A stretch of DNA of 36,804 nt, taken from contig CAIYOB010001057.1 of NCBI GenBank assembly GCA_903927685.1, forward strand, positions 1 to 36,804, written 5' to 3'. The notes beneath the pieces were generated by a model. It was not told where the DNA came from, did no database searches, and worked only from the letters and a program-made list of their open reading frames with translations. Below, piece after piece: positions 1 to 8,529 of this stretch. This DNA comes from an uncultured Planctomycetaceae bacterium. GTDB taxonomy: Bacteria > Planctomycetota > Planctomycetia > Pirellulales > Pirellulaceae. The stretch's first letter is position 1. Each line of letters begins with the position of its first letter. Both the position numbers and the translations under genes were made by a program.

Positions 1-1
1 C

Positions 2-2437
2 GAGACCACCGAGCGCTTCCTCGAGGACTACGAGCGCACCATCGGCGACCTGATGATCGAGTGTTACTACGGGTACCTGGGAGAACTGGCGGCCAAGTAT
101 GGCTTGAAGACCCACAGCGAGGCCGCGGGCTATCAGAAGCCGACGGTCGACGCCCTGCGGGCGCTGGGCTGCAACGACATCGCCATGTCGGAGTTCTGGT
201 CGCGCAACCTGGAACACGAAGGACAATACATCCATCAATTGGCCGAATGGCAGCTGCGCTATCATGACGGCATCAAGAACGCGGCCTCGGCGGCCCACGT
301 CTACGGGCGCCCGATCGTCCAGGCCGAAGCCTATACCGTGATCATCCGCGGCCCGAACTTTCACGCCGATCTGTTTGATCTGAAGGATGTGGGCGACCGC
401 GCGTTCTGCCAGGGACTGAACCGCATGGTGCTCCATAACTTCATTCTCCAGCCGGAAAACGACGAGCGAGCGCCGGGGTATCTCTGGCCGGGCATCGGGT
501 TCGAGTTCAATCGCAAGGTCACCTGGTGGCCCCTGGCCCGCGCTTGGTTCGACTACTTGAACCGCTGCCAATACCTCCACCAGCAGGGACGCACGATTGC
601 CGACTTCTGCTACTTCCAGGGCGATTGGGTTCCGGCCTACGTCCCGGCCAAATGGGCCCTGGACCCGCCGCTCCCGCCCGGCTGCGATTGCGACACCATC
701 AACGCCGACGCGTTGATCAGCCGCCTGTCGGTCGACGAGCAGGGCCGGCTGCGCCTGCCGGACGGGCTGACTTACCGCTACCTTGTACTCAACCAGGCCG
801 GCCGCTGGCATCCGCCGGCCAAGCTCTTCGGCCGCGAGGCGGACGGCTCCCTCCAGCCGGCCCCCGAATCCGGCAGCGGACGACCGCTGGCCCTGTCGCT
901 GGCCAGCCTCCGCAAGCTCAAGCAACTGGTCGAGGCCGGAGCGACCGTGATCGGTCCCCGGCCCCAGCGAACCATCGGCCTGGCCGTCGACCCTCAGGCG
1001 GAGGCCGAAGCGCGACAACTGATCGAGACCCTGTGGGCTGGGGCTCCCAGTTTCGCGCCGCCGCGGATGACGATCGAGGGCAGCAGCTTTCAAGTCCACA
1101 AGGGCGGCCGCTATCCCGTGGAACTCGCCGGCGACGGAAATCCGCGCACGTTCTGGGTGAGCGCCGGCACGGAAATCGGCCAAGGCCCCACGCGGGAGAA
1201 GCCCGAGTGGCTGCAGCTCGACCTCGCGGAGATCCAACCGCTCCAGTCCGCCGCGATTGTCCCGCGTGCCGGGTTCGGACCGCGCGCGGCCGAACTTCAG
1301 TTGTCCAACGACGGCGGCCGTTTTCAGACCGTCAAGACGCTGGCCATGCCGGAGCAGGGCTCGCCGGTCGCCGTCGAACTGGCCGGGCACAGCGCCCGCT
1401 ACGTGCGTCTGCTGATCACCGACACCTGGGCCCGCGGGAGGAACGTCCAGGTCGCCGAGTTCACGGTCTCCACCAGCGCGGCTGTCGGCCCCCCGGGCGA
1501 GCACCGTGTCGGCCAAGGGCGCGTGATCTGGAATCGTTCGCTGGCCGACGCGATGCAGACCGACGGCCTGTTGCCGGACCTGGAAATCCGCGAAAGCCCG
1601 GAGACTCGCTCGCTGCCCGCGGAGACCTTCGGCGGCATCCCCAACCCGGGCACGTTCGATTGGATTCACCGTGCGATCGACGGCGTCGAGATGTATTTCC
1701 TGGCCAACCTGCGGAATGCGCCCGCGGCGGGCGAGTTCCTGTTCCGCGTCCCACGACGACAGCCGGAATTGTGGGATCCCGTTACCGGCCAGATCCGCAA
1801 TCTGCCGCAGTTCGCCGCGCTCGACGACGGCCGCACGTCGGTGCCGCTGGAGTTCGCCCCGCGGCAGTGCTTCTTTGTGATCTTCCGCGCCCCGACGCCG
1901 GACGAGAGCCGAGCGTCGCAGGTCAACTTTCCCGGGCTGGAACCCGTCACCCGGCTTGCCGGACCTTGGCAGCTGCAATTCGATCCGAAGTGGGGCGGGC
2001 CGGAACAGGCGGTCTTTGACAAGCTCGAAGACTGGACAACCCGCCCGGAACCCGGCATTCGCCACTATAGCGGCATCGCCACCTACCGGCAGACCTTTGC
2101 TGTGCCGGAATTGACGGCCGGCATGCGGCTCTGTCTCGACCTGGGCACGGTCCGCAGCATGGCGCGCGTCCGGCTCAACGGACGGGACCTGGGGGTCGTC
2201 TGGTGCGCCCCCTGGCGCGTGGAACTCACCGGCACCGTCCAGGCCCGTGATAACCGCCTGGAGGTCGACGTGGTCAACCTGTGGCGCAATCGACTGGTCG
2301 GCGACGCCGAGCTGCCGTTGGAGCGTCGCTTCACGACCTCGAACCTGGAGCGTCAGATGCGCGCCGATACGCCGCTTCAACCTTCCGGACTCCTGGGCCC
2401 AGTGACCGTTTTGCGCGTGCTGGACCACGCGAATTAG
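2..2437 (+). CDS. GH106-type alpha-L-rhamnosidase, 3' part (start lies upstream of the window)
   Basis: The reading frame is open from base 2, so the gene begins before the window; about 811 C-terminal residues are visible. The first ~300 residues resemble the catalytic region of glycoside hydrolase family 106, which removes terminal alpha-L-rhamnose from plant or algal polysaccharides (for example the SEFWSRNL and SEAAGYQKPTVDALRALG stretches). Around residues 355-490 is a discoidin/F5-8 type C-like sandwich (GDGNPRTFWVSAG, then EWLQLDLAE and RYVRLLITDTWARG). The last ~150 residues form a galactose-binding-like domain (RLNGRDLGVVWCAPWRVEL and NRLEVDVVNLWRNRLVGD), usual for the C-terminus of this family. 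No signal peptide can be judged because the N-terminus is missing. It is followed by another secreted carbohydrate-active candidate with its own promoter. The family call is by recognition; the exact sugar is inference. Confidence 0.8.
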   Translation, partial: ETTERFLEDYERTIGDLMIECYYGYLGELAAKYGLKTHSEAAGYQKPTVDALRALGCNDIAMSEFWSRNLEHEGQYIHQLAEWQLRYHDGIKNAASAAHVYGRPIVQAEAYTVIIRGPNFHADLFDLKDVGDRAFCQGLNRMVLHNFILQPENDERAPGYLWPGIGFEFNRKVTWWPLARAWFDYLNRCQYLHQQGRTIADFCYFQGDWVPAYVPAKWALDPPLPPGCDCDTINADALISRLSVDEQGRLRLPDGLTYRYLVLNQAGRWHPPAKLFGREADGSLQPAPESGSGRPLALSLASLRKLKQLVEAGATVIGPRPQRTIGLAVDPQAEAEARQLIETLWAGAPSFAPPRMTIEGSSFQVHKGGRYPVELAGDGNPRTFWVSAGTEIGQGPTREKPEWLQLDLAEIQPLQSAAIVPRAGFGPRAAELQLSNDGGRFQTVKTLAMPEQGSPVAVELAGHSARYVRLLITDTWARGRNVQVAEFTVSTSAAVGPPGEHRVGQGRVIWNRSLADAMQTDGLLPDLEIRESPETRSLPAETFGGIPNPGTFDWIHRAIDGVEMYFLANLRNAPAAGEFLFRVPRRQPELWDPVTGQIRNLPQFAALDDGRTSVPLEFAPRQCFFVIFRAPTPDESRASQVNFPGLEPVTRLAGPWQLQFDPKWGGPEQAVFDKLEDWTTRPEPGIRHYSGIATYRQTFAVPELTAGMRLCLDLGTVRSMARVRLNGRDLGVVWCAPWRVELTGTVQARDNRLEVDVVNLWRNRLVGDAELPLERRFTTSNLERQMRADTPLQPSGLLGPVTVLRVLDHAN

Positions 2438-2490
2438 CCTCCAGGAAACGGGCTTGGCCTTTTCTCCGCCTCGTGCTCGCCAGCCCGGGA

Positions 2491-2519
2491 TTGCGCAGAC
2501 GCGGCGGGCCATGTATACT
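2491..2519 (+). promoter_or_regulatory. Sigma70-like promoter for the secreted glycosidase-like gene
   Basis: TTGCGC at 2491-2496 and TATACT at 2514-2519 are separated by exactly 17 bases. The -10 is near-consensus. It lies in the gap between the rhamnosidase stop (2437) and the start at 2597, giving a leader of about 70 bases. Confidence 0.55.
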
Positions 2520-2596
2520 GCCGGCCGCAGCCGCCCGTTCATTCACGCAAGTTCATTGTCGCATTCCTCGTACCCTCTTTGAATCAAGTAACCGTG

Positions 2597-5392
2597 ATGA
2601 AGCTCAAGCATTCAACAGCCATTCCGCTGCTCCTGACCGCCATCGTGACTGCGGCCTTCGCGCCGGCCGCGGGCCAGGAACTGCGCATCGACCTGCAGCC
2701 GTCCATGCTGGTCAACGAGGCGGAGGTCGGAGACCCGGCGGGACTGATCGACGAACAGCGGCAGATCATCGGGCCGCCCGCCGGCAAGCCGACGACGACG
2801 TGGGAGCTGAACCCGAAATACTGGAAGCAGTTTCCATTCAGCGCCTATCTCGATCTGGGCGCGGCGAAGAACCTGTCGAGCCTCTGGCTGTACGACACCA
2901 ATGACAAAGGCGAGGTCGTGATCAGCGCCGGCGAGCCGGGCAAGTGGCGGGAGCTGGCGACCTACGATTGCGCCGCCTACCTGGCGTGGGCGGAGATCAA
3001 GCTCGACGTGACCACCCGCTATCTCCGAATCACGCGCCGGACGCCCGGAGCGAACTTCAGCGAAATCGCCGTCTATGAATACAGCCCGGAAGCGTACCAG
3101 CAGCTCGTAACCCGCAAAGCCGAGGAGGCGAAACGGGAAGCCGAACGGCAGGCGGCGCTGGCCAAGGCTCGCGACGAGGCCCTCCGCCGGCCGCTGGTCG
3201 AGTTGCCGCCGTACGGAAGGCTCTCCCTGGTGGACGAAATCGTTTGCGCCGCCGAACCGGGCGACCGCGTGTTTGCCGAGTCGCCGGCCAAGGTCAGCCG
3301 GGTCGAGACGATCCTCGGCCGCCAGGCTCGCGTCCTGCCGCCGACCAAGGGCGAGGCGGCTTTCTTCAGCTACCGTCTGGGCAAGCTCAAACTGCTGCGG
3401 CTCGGCGGCGTGTACGTGCTGGCCGTCGACTATCCCGAGGACGCGCCACGCAGCATGGTGGTCATCAACACCGGGAACGAGACCGCGCGGGGATTCCACA
3501 CGGGCCCCACCGTGGGCGACGCGTTGCACGCCAAGTACGTCAACAGCTTGGTCGAATCGCTCGACGCGCCGCTGTCCGGGAAATGGGAGACGTGGTCGCT
3601 GCTGTTCCGCTTGCACGATCGGTTCCCCGCCCAGGGGTTGGTCCGCGGGCCGGTGCCCCGCCCCCTGACGCCCGAGGACGGCTTCGACGTGACGGTCGCC
3701 CAGTTCTCGGCCGAAAATGACCCACTGTCCCGAGGCGCGGCGGTCAGCCATCTGCGGCTGTACGAGGTCATCGATCCGGAAAAGCTGGTTCAGCCGGTGA
3801 CGTTCCCGCCGGCGGAATTGCCCCGCCGCCGCCTGTTCTGGCGCGAGGAAATGGCCGACGGCATCATCGACCGCAAGACGGACCAGCCCGGAATTGCCAA
3901 TCCGCTGGACTGGTACCGCTACAAGGCCGAACTGATGCGATTCTTGGGGATGAACACGTACAGCAAGGACCTGCTCGAATTCGGCGCGTGCCAGCATTGG
4001 GATCCGACGCCGCTGGGCGGCAACGACTGGGTGTTCCACGACAACGCGACCAAGCACCTGTGGGCCGAAATCGTCGAGTTGATGGGCAACTCCGGGTTCG
4101 ACGTCTTGCCGTACTACGAGTACTCGGGCAGCAAGGGCTACAAGGGACTGGGCGACCAGCGCCGGGCCCGGCCGCTGACGCGGGACGACGCGTACACGCA
4201 CATCAGTTGGGTCGAGTCGGCCAATGCGGACATCACGGATCCGGAGACATTCGCGGACTTTCGCAAGATGCTCGACCTGACCGTGATCCGGCTGCGCAGC
4301 AAGGCCCATTTTGCCGGCGTATGGCTCCGCCCGCGCGGCCAGCTGCCGGTCAGTTTTTCGGACAAAGCGTTGGCGCGGTTTGCGGCCGAATCCGGCGCCG
4401 GCAAGCCGGTCACGCGAGCGGTGTTGAAGGACGACGCGCAACTGTATGCCAAGTATCTGGATTGGTGGGGCGACAAGCGCCGCGAGTTCCTCGTCGCCAT
4501 GCGCGACCATCTGCGGGCGGGCGGCGTGGACGACGCGGTCGTGCTGTTCACCGGCTGTCCGGGCGAACCGGGAGTGCCGTTTGCCACCTGGGACCCGCTC
4601 CTGGTCGCCGACCAACCGGACCTGTGGAACCCGATCCTGCAACAGCCGGAGCATCAGGCCGGCGACCGCGGCCCGCTCGTGCCGCTGACGGTCGCGCAGG
4701 TGGTGGATGGCGAGCGGTACTTCCAGGCGCTCACGGCGCCCGGCTTGAACTGGGGCAACTGGGAGGTCCAGCACTCGCGGCCCGCCGACGATCCGCAGCG
4801 CTACCACGACACGCCAGGCGTTCTGTTGACCCATGCATTCAACCGCAACTACACCGTCGCGTCGCCGCGGACCTTGGACGCCTATCGCACGCCCTCGGGC
4901 CTGGCCGTTGTCCGCCATTACGCTTTGAACGAGCACATGATGTCCGACAAGAGCGACAAGGAACTGCTCGGGTACTTTGTGGCCGACATCGAGCGGGCCG
5001 GGCCGCAGTGCATGCACGCCGAAGCCCTGGCGGTGGCCAATGGCGATCCGACGCTGATCGGCTATCTGGTCGGCGGCAACTTTGGCCGCGGCTTTCCGGC
5101 CTACGTCCGCGAGTTCAACGCCAACTACCTGGCGCTGCCCGCTTTGCCCAGCAGCGTGGTCCCGGACGCCGCCAGCGATCGCGCGGTGGTGGTCCGCCGG
5201 ATCGAGGCCGGTCCGCATGGCACGTGGATCGCAGCCGTGAACACCTCGCTGCAGGCCAAGCCGGGCGTGACCGTCGCGGTGCCTGAGGGCCCGGTGACCG
5301 ATGCCATCAGCGGCCAAGCCGTCCCGGTCGCGGACGGAAAGATCCGCCTCGATCTGGTTCCCTGCCAACTGCGGTCGTTCCGCGTGCAATAG
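2597..5392 (+). CDS. Secreted glycosidase-like protein with N-terminal F5/8-like domain
   Basis: 931 residues from ATG 2597. An upstream in-frame TTG at 2579 would push the signal peptide inward and was rejected. Residues 1-26 form a Sec signal peptide (hydrophobic PLLLTAIVTAAFAPAAG, cleavage near AAG|QE). Residues ~40-165 look like a discoidin-type domain (SAYLDLGAAKNLSSLWLYD, TRYLRITRRT). A charged helical linker rich in E, A, K and R spans ~170-200. The remainder, with many Trp/Tyr/Asp motifs (DWYRYKAELMRFLGMNTYS, HFAGVWLRPRG, ALNEHMMSDKSD), resembles a TIM-barrel glycoside hydrolase without a family I can name. A C-terminal beta domain ends in LVPCQLRSFRVQ, the style of accessory sheets in alpha-amylase-type enzymes. 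With the rhamnosidase upstream it probably acts on extracellular polysaccharide. Substrate and catalytic residues are not assigned. Confidence 0.7.
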   Translation: MKLKHSTAIPLLLTAIVTAAFAPAAGQELRIDLQPSMLVNEAEVGDPAGLIDEQRQIIGPPAGKPTTTWELNPKYWKQFPFSAYLDLGAAKNLSSLWLYDTNDKGEVVISAGEPGKWRELATYDCAAYLAWAEIKLDVTTRYLRITRRTPGANFSEIAVYEYSPEAYQQLVTRKAEEAKREAERQAALAKARDEALRRPLVELPPYGRLSLVDEIVCAAEPGDRVFAESPAKVSRVETILGRQARVLPPTKGEAAFFSYRLGKLKLLRLGGVYVLAVDYPEDAPRSMVVINTGNETARGFHTGPTVGDALHAKYVNSLVESLDAPLSGKWETWSLLFRLHDRFPAQGLVRGPVPRPLTPEDGFDVTVAQFSAENDPLSRGAAVSHLRLYEVIDPEKLVQPVTFPPAELPRRRLFWREEMADGIIDRKTDQPGIANPLDWYRYKAELMRFLGMNTYSKDLLEFGACQHWDPTPLGGNDWVFHDNATKHLWAEIVELMGNSGFDVLPYYEYSGSKGYKGLGDQRRARPLTRDDAYTHISWVESANADITDPETFADFRKMLDLTVIRLRSKAHFAGVWLRPRGQLPVSFSDKALARFAAESGAGKPVTRAVLKDDAQLYAKYLDWWGDKRREFLVAMRDHLRAGGVDDAVVLFTGCPGEPGVPFATWDPLLVADQPDLWNPILQQPEHQAGDRGPLVPLTVAQVVDGERYFQALTAPGLNWGNWEVQHSRPADDPQRYHDTPGVLLTHAFNRNYTVASPRTLDAYRTPSGLAVVRHYALNEHMMSDKSDKELLGYFVADIERAGPQCMHAEALAVANGDPTLIGYLVGGNFGRGFPAYVREFNANYLALPALPSSVVPDAASDRAVVVRRIEAGPHGTWIAAVNTSLQAKPGVTVAVPEGPVTDAISGQAVPVADGKIRLDLVPCQLRSFRVQ

Positions 5393-5443
5393 AACGGACG
5401 CTTGCCCTGCCAGCCCTGTTTCGCCGGGGTGCGGGGGAGAGTC

Positions 5444-6424
5444 ATGCGGAATAATGTCATGAAGCTGTTGTTTGAATGGATCGGGCTGGTGGTGGTTGCC
5501 GGCTTTTTCGTCGGCTGGGCGGAGGCGTTGCGGCGGCTGGCGCGAAAACAGCCCGTGCTGCCTGGCGTGTCCCGCCAGCCGGCGCCGTGGGGGCTGCTGG
5601 ACCTGCTGCTGGCGACGCTGCTGCTGATGACGTTCCAGCTGGTCAACGCGCTGGTCCTGGCCAAGGGGCTGGGGATCGAGCCCGCGAAAATAGGCTGGGA
5701 CAAGTTGCCGTTGCCCAGCCTGGCCCTGCTCCTGTTCTGCGAGCCGGCCGTCAATCTGACCGCGATCGCGGTGGCGCTGGCTGCCATTCGGCTGCGCACC
5801 CGGGCGCAGTTGGCGGATTTCGGCCTGGTGCTGCGGCAGGTGCCGGAGGACCTGGCGCTGGGCGCCGCGGCCTTTGCGATGCTGGCCCCTCCGGTCTACG
5901 CCCTGCAGCGGTTGCTGACCATCTGGATTCCGTACGAGCATCCGCTGATTTCGGTTCTGCAGACGAACCCCCAGCCGCTGTTGCAGGTCGCGGTTTTCTT
6001 CTCGGCCGTGGTGGCGGCGCCGATCGTCGAGGAGCTTTTCTATCGGGTGTTGTGGCAGGGCTGGCTGCAAACGTCCGCTCGGCGGCGGCAGGATTTTCTG
6101 CAACTGGTGTTGGGCCGCACGGCCGCGCCGCTGCCTTCCGAGCCGGCACCTTCCGGCCCCGGCAGCGACGGTGCGGCAGACAGGGCGCCCTTGACACGCG
6201 GTGCGGAGACAGCGGCCATCCTCGTCAGCTCGGCAATGTTCGCGTCGATGCATTTCTCGCAAGGCGCGGCGCCGATTCCCCTGTTCGTGCTGGCCGTGGG
6301 ACTGGGTTACGTCTACGCCCGAACCGGCCGCGTCTTGCCGTGCATCGTGGTCCACGTCCTGTTGAACGCGACGAGCCTGATGATGCTCTGGCTGGGCGCC
6401 GACGCGGGCGCCCCTCCGTCCTGA
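5444..6424 (+). CDS. CPBP family intramembrane metalloprotease (CAAX-protease-like)
   Basis: 326 residues. ATG 5444 is chosen because GGGGGAGA (5433-5440) precedes it at good spacing; an in-frame TTG at 5402 lacks this. It is a multi-pass membrane protein with the three CPBP/Abi motifs in order: EELFYR (E196, E197, R201), FASMHFS (H270) and HVLLNATS (H304, N308). In this family these glutamates, histidines and asparagine form the intramembrane active site. An Ala/Pro/Gly-rich insert of about 35 residues (near residues 225-260, including PSEPAPSGPGSDG) separates motifs one and two and is longer than usual, probably a cytoplasmic loop. It follows the glycosidase-like gene by 51 bases and may share its transcript. 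The substrate is unknown; planctomycetes carry many paralogs. Confidence 0.85.
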   Translation: MRNNVMKLLFEWIGLVVVAGFFVGWAEALRRLARKQPVLPGVSRQPAPWGLLDLLLATLLLMTFQLVNALVLAKGLGIEPAKIGWDKLPLPSLALLLFCEPAVNLTAIAVALAAIRLRTRAQLADFGLVLRQVPEDLALGAAAFAMLAPPVYALQRLLTIWIPYEHPLISVLQTNPQPLLQVAVFFSAVVAAPIVEELFYRVLWQGWLQTSARRRQDFLQLVLGRTAAPLPSEPAPSGPGSDGAADRAPLTRGAETAAILVSSAMFASMHFSQGAAPIPLFVLAVGLGYVYARTGRVLPCIVVHVLLNATSLMMLWLGADAGAPPS

Positions 6425-6425
6425 C

Positions 6426-6464
6426 CTGGCACGGGGCTGAGCTGGCACGGGGCTTGACGAGCCC
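6426..6464 (+). repeat. Tandem 13-bp repeat with hairpin overlapping the ars operon I promoter
   Basis: CTGGCACGGGGCT occurs at 6426-6438 and again at 6442-6454, period 16. The second copy runs into a perfect 5-bp hairpin, GGGCT-TGACG-AGCCC (6450-6464), whose loop holds most of the -35 hexamer of the downstream promoter. Confidence 0.55.
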
Positions 6465-6509
6465 GTTGCGCCGGCTATCATTTCGAGAATTCTGCAAGTA
6501 ACGATTGCA
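6454..6509 (+). promoter_or_regulatory. Promoter and putative ArsR operator of ars operon I
   Basis: TTGACG (6454-6459) and TATCAT (6476-6481) are 16 bases apart. Just downstream is an inverted repeat, TGCAA (6493-6497), seven bases, TTGCA (6505-6509), with perfect arms, placed where ArsR binding would block transcription start. The GTG start of arsR follows at 6524. The promoter is reasonable; the operator assignment is inference. Confidence 0.5.
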
Positions 6510-6523
6510 CCGCGAGGTTCTTT

Positions 6524-6895
6524 GTGCGTGAACTCTTGGCCGTGATGAAGGCGCTGGCCGATTCGAGCCGGTTGCGGATCGTGGCGGCTTTACACGGCCG
6601 CGAATTGTGCCTGTGCCAGATTGTCGAGCTGGTGGGCTTGGCGACGTCCACCGTTTCGCGCCACATGTCCATCCTGGAGCAGGCCCGGCTGGTCGACGCG
6701 CGCAAGGAGGGCCGCTGGACCTACTTCCGCCTGGCTGGCGAGCCAGGGCGACCGGAAGCCAGCGAGGCGGCGGCTCTGGTCTGCCGGGCCCTGGCCAAGA
6801 ACGCCCAGGGACGCGCCGACAACACGCGACTGAAACAAATCCTGAAAGTGAATCCCGAAGAACTCTGTCGCCAGCAAAGTGAGTGCAAATGCTGA
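6524..6895 (+). CDS. arsR: ArsR/SmtB family arsenite-responsive repressor (ArsR1)
   Basis: 123 residues from GTG 6524, preceded by GAGG about seven bases upstream. It is a winged helix-turn-helix repressor. The As(III)-sensing motif ELCLCQ places cysteines at residues 29 and 31 at the start of the DNA-binding helices, followed by recognition-helix sequence LATSTVSRHMSIL and the wing DARKEGRWTYFRL. In this family arsenite binding to the cysteine pair releases DNA. The C-terminus carries extra cysteines ([11 protein letters not shown]). The stop overlaps the arsC start in ATGCTGA, so the two are translationally coupled. It is closely related to the third ArsR at 25446, sharing CQIVELVGLATSTVS, so the two regulators may overlap in function. 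Confidence 0.93.
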   Translation: MRELLAVMKALADSSRLRIVAALHGRELCLCQIVELVGLATSTVSRHMSILEQARLVDARKEGRWTYFRLAGEPGRPEASEAAALVCRALAKNAQGRADNTRLKQILKVNPEELCRQQSECKC

Positions 6896-7317
6896 AAGTG
6901 CTTTTTCTGTGTACCGGGAATTCCTGCCGCAGCCAGATGGCCGAAGGCTGGGCTCGACACCTGAAGGGCGATGCCGTCGAGGCCTACTCGGCCGGCGTCG
7001 AGACCCACGGCTTGAACCCCAAGGCGGTGCAAGTCATGGCGGAAGCCGGCGTCGATATTTCGGGCCAGCGCTCGAAGCACGTGCGTGAACTGAGGGACGT
7101 CCCGTTCGATTACGTGGTGACGGTCTGCGGCAACGCCCGGGAATCCTGCCCCGTTTTTCCCGGCCGGCCCCAGGTCGTCCACATGGGCTTTGACGATCCG
7201 CCGCGGCTGGCCAAAGAGGCGCGGACCGAGGACGAGGCGTTGAGCCATTACCGGCGGGTGCGGGACGAGATCCGCCAGTTCGTCGAGTCCTTGCCGGAGT
7301 CGCTGGCCGGAACGTGA
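6889..7317 (+). CDS. arsC: Arsenate reductase ArsC, thioredoxin-coupled (LMW-PTP fold)
   Basis: 142 residues. ATG 6889 overlaps the arsR stop; a GTG two codons upstream is possible but less likely. It has the low-molecular-weight phosphatase P-loop CTGNSCR (C8 to R14) and the redox cysteine pair C80 and C87 in [12 protein letters not shown]. This is the three-cysteine arrangement of the pI258-type enzyme, which reduces arsenate to arsenite and hands electrons from thioredoxin. It acts in the cytoplasm ahead of the Acr3 efflux pump encoded next. Length is normal and all key residues are present. Confidence 0.93.
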   Translation: MLKVLFLCTGNSCRSQMAEGWARHLKGDAVEAYSAGVETHGLNPKAVQVMAEAGVDISGQRSKHVRELRDVPFDYVVTVCGNARESCPVFPGRPQVVHMGFDDPPRLAKEARTEDEALSHYRRVRDEIRQFVESLPESLAGT

Positions 7318-7342
7318 GGCCTTTTTCGCCAAAGGAAATGCG

Positions 7343-8446
7343 ATGCCTGATTTGGCCAATTCCACCTCGGCCTGCCCGCGCGGGCGGCTATCCTTCCTGG
7401 ATCGGTTCTTGACCCTGTGGATCTTCCTGGCGATGGCCGTCGGTGTGGCCGCCGGATATTTCTTCCCCGGCGTCGAGACGTTCATCCAACGTTTCCAGGC
7501 GGGAACGACGAACGTCCCGATCGCCATCGGCTTGATCCTGATGATGTACCCGCCGCTGGCCAAGGTGCGGTACGAGGAATTGGGCGACGTGTTTCGCAAC
7601 TGGAGGGTGCTCGGGCTGTCGCTGATTCAGAACTGGATCATCGGCCCGATTCTAATGTTCGTGCTGGCCGTCGTCTTCCTGCGCGACTATCCGGAGTACA
7701 TGACCGGCCTGATCCTGATCGGCCTGGCCCGCTGCATCGCCATGGTCATCGTGTGGAACGAACTGGCCCGGGGCGACACCGAGTATTGTGCCGGGCTGGT
7801 GGCATTCAACAGTGTGTTTCAGGTGCTGTTCTACAGCGTGTACTCGTGGGTCTTCATCAAGCTGCTGCCGCCGCTGCTGGGGATTTCCCTGGGTGACATC
7901 GACTTGTCCAAGATCACCATCGGCAGCATCGCCGAAAGCGTCTTCATCTACCTGGGAATTCCGTTCATGGCCGGGATGCTCACCCGCTGGGTGCTGGTCA
8001 AGGCTCGCGGCCGCGAGTGGTACGAGCAGCGGTTCATTCCCAAGATCAGCCCGCTCACGTTGCTCGCTCTGCTGTTCACGATCCTGGTCATGTTCAGCCT
8101 GAAAGGCGACCAGATCGTGTGGATTCCGCTGGACGTGCTGCGGATCGCGGTGCCGCTATTGATCTACTTCGTGGTGATGTTTCTGGTCAGCTTCTGGCTG
8201 GGGTGGAAGCTGGGGGCGGATTACCGCCAGACGGCGACCCTGTCGTTCACGGCGGCCAGCAACAATTTTGAATTGGCGATTGCGGTCGCCGTGGCCGTGT
8301 TTGGCTTCGGCTCGGGGGCCGCCTTCGCGGCCGTCATCGGACCGCTGGTGGAGGTCCCCGTCCTGATCGGGTTGGTCAACGTGGCGCTCTACCTGCAGCG
8401 CCGGTATTTCGCGCCGGAGTCGGTCCGAGGGCCCGCAGGCGGCTGA
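7343..8446 (+). CDS. acr3: Arsenite efflux permease Acr3
   Basis: 367 residues from ATG 7343, with AAAGGAAA upstream. It is an integral membrane protein of the bile acid/arsenite transporter superfamily with about ten helices. The conserved stretch [20 protein letters not shown] contains the essential Acr3 cysteine (C131) and a conserved Glu. The companion half-motif [20 protein letters not shown] lies near the C-terminus, as expected for the inverted-repeat fold. It extrudes As(III) using the proton gradient. It is third in the arsR-arsC-acr3 operon, 25 bases after arsC, completing a self-sufficient arsenate resistance unit. Confidence 0.94.
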   Translation: MPDLANSTSACPRGRLSFLDRFLTLWIFLAMAVGVAAGYFFPGVETFIQRFQAGTTNVPIAIGLILMMYPPLAKVRYEELGDVFRNWRVLGLSLIQNWIIGPILMFVLAVVFLRDYPEYMTGLILIGLARCIAMVIVWNELARGDTEYCAGLVAFNSVFQVLFYSVYSWVFIKLLPPLLGISLGDIDLSKITIGSIAESVFIYLGIPFMAGMLTRWVLVKARGREWYEQRFIPKISPLTLLALLFTILVMFSLKGDQIVWIPLDVLRIAVPLLIYFVVMFLVSFWLGWKLGADYRQTATLSFTAASNNFELAIAVAVAVFGFGSGAAFAAVIGPLVEVPVLIGLVNVALYLQRRYFAPESVRGPAGG

Positions 8447-8486
8447 GCATGGCCCAGCGGACGAGTGCCCACGGGAACCCGAAGCG

Positions 8487-8519
8487 CCAGCGAGTGGGAA
8501 GGTTGCGCCCTCTCGCTGG
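8487..8519. terminator. Hairpin repeat between convergent acr3 and beta-helix genes
   Basis: CCAGCGAG (8487-8494) and CTCGCTGG (8512-8519) form a perfect 8-bp stem around a 17-base loop, extendable to 9 of 10 pairs. It lies in the gap between two convergent genes, so it could terminate both. The surrounding ACCCGAAGCGCCAGCGAG wording resembles a repeat I associate with planctomycete intergenic regions. There is no T-run, so termination is inference. Confidence 0.5.
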
Positions 8520-8529
8520 TGTTGAATGG

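Noticed and set aside
2612..6481. A 1289-residue open frame on the minus strand
   Set aside because: It lies antisense to two well-supported genes, has a Gln/Arg/His-rich composition typical of the reverse of GC-rich coding DNA, and shows no domain.
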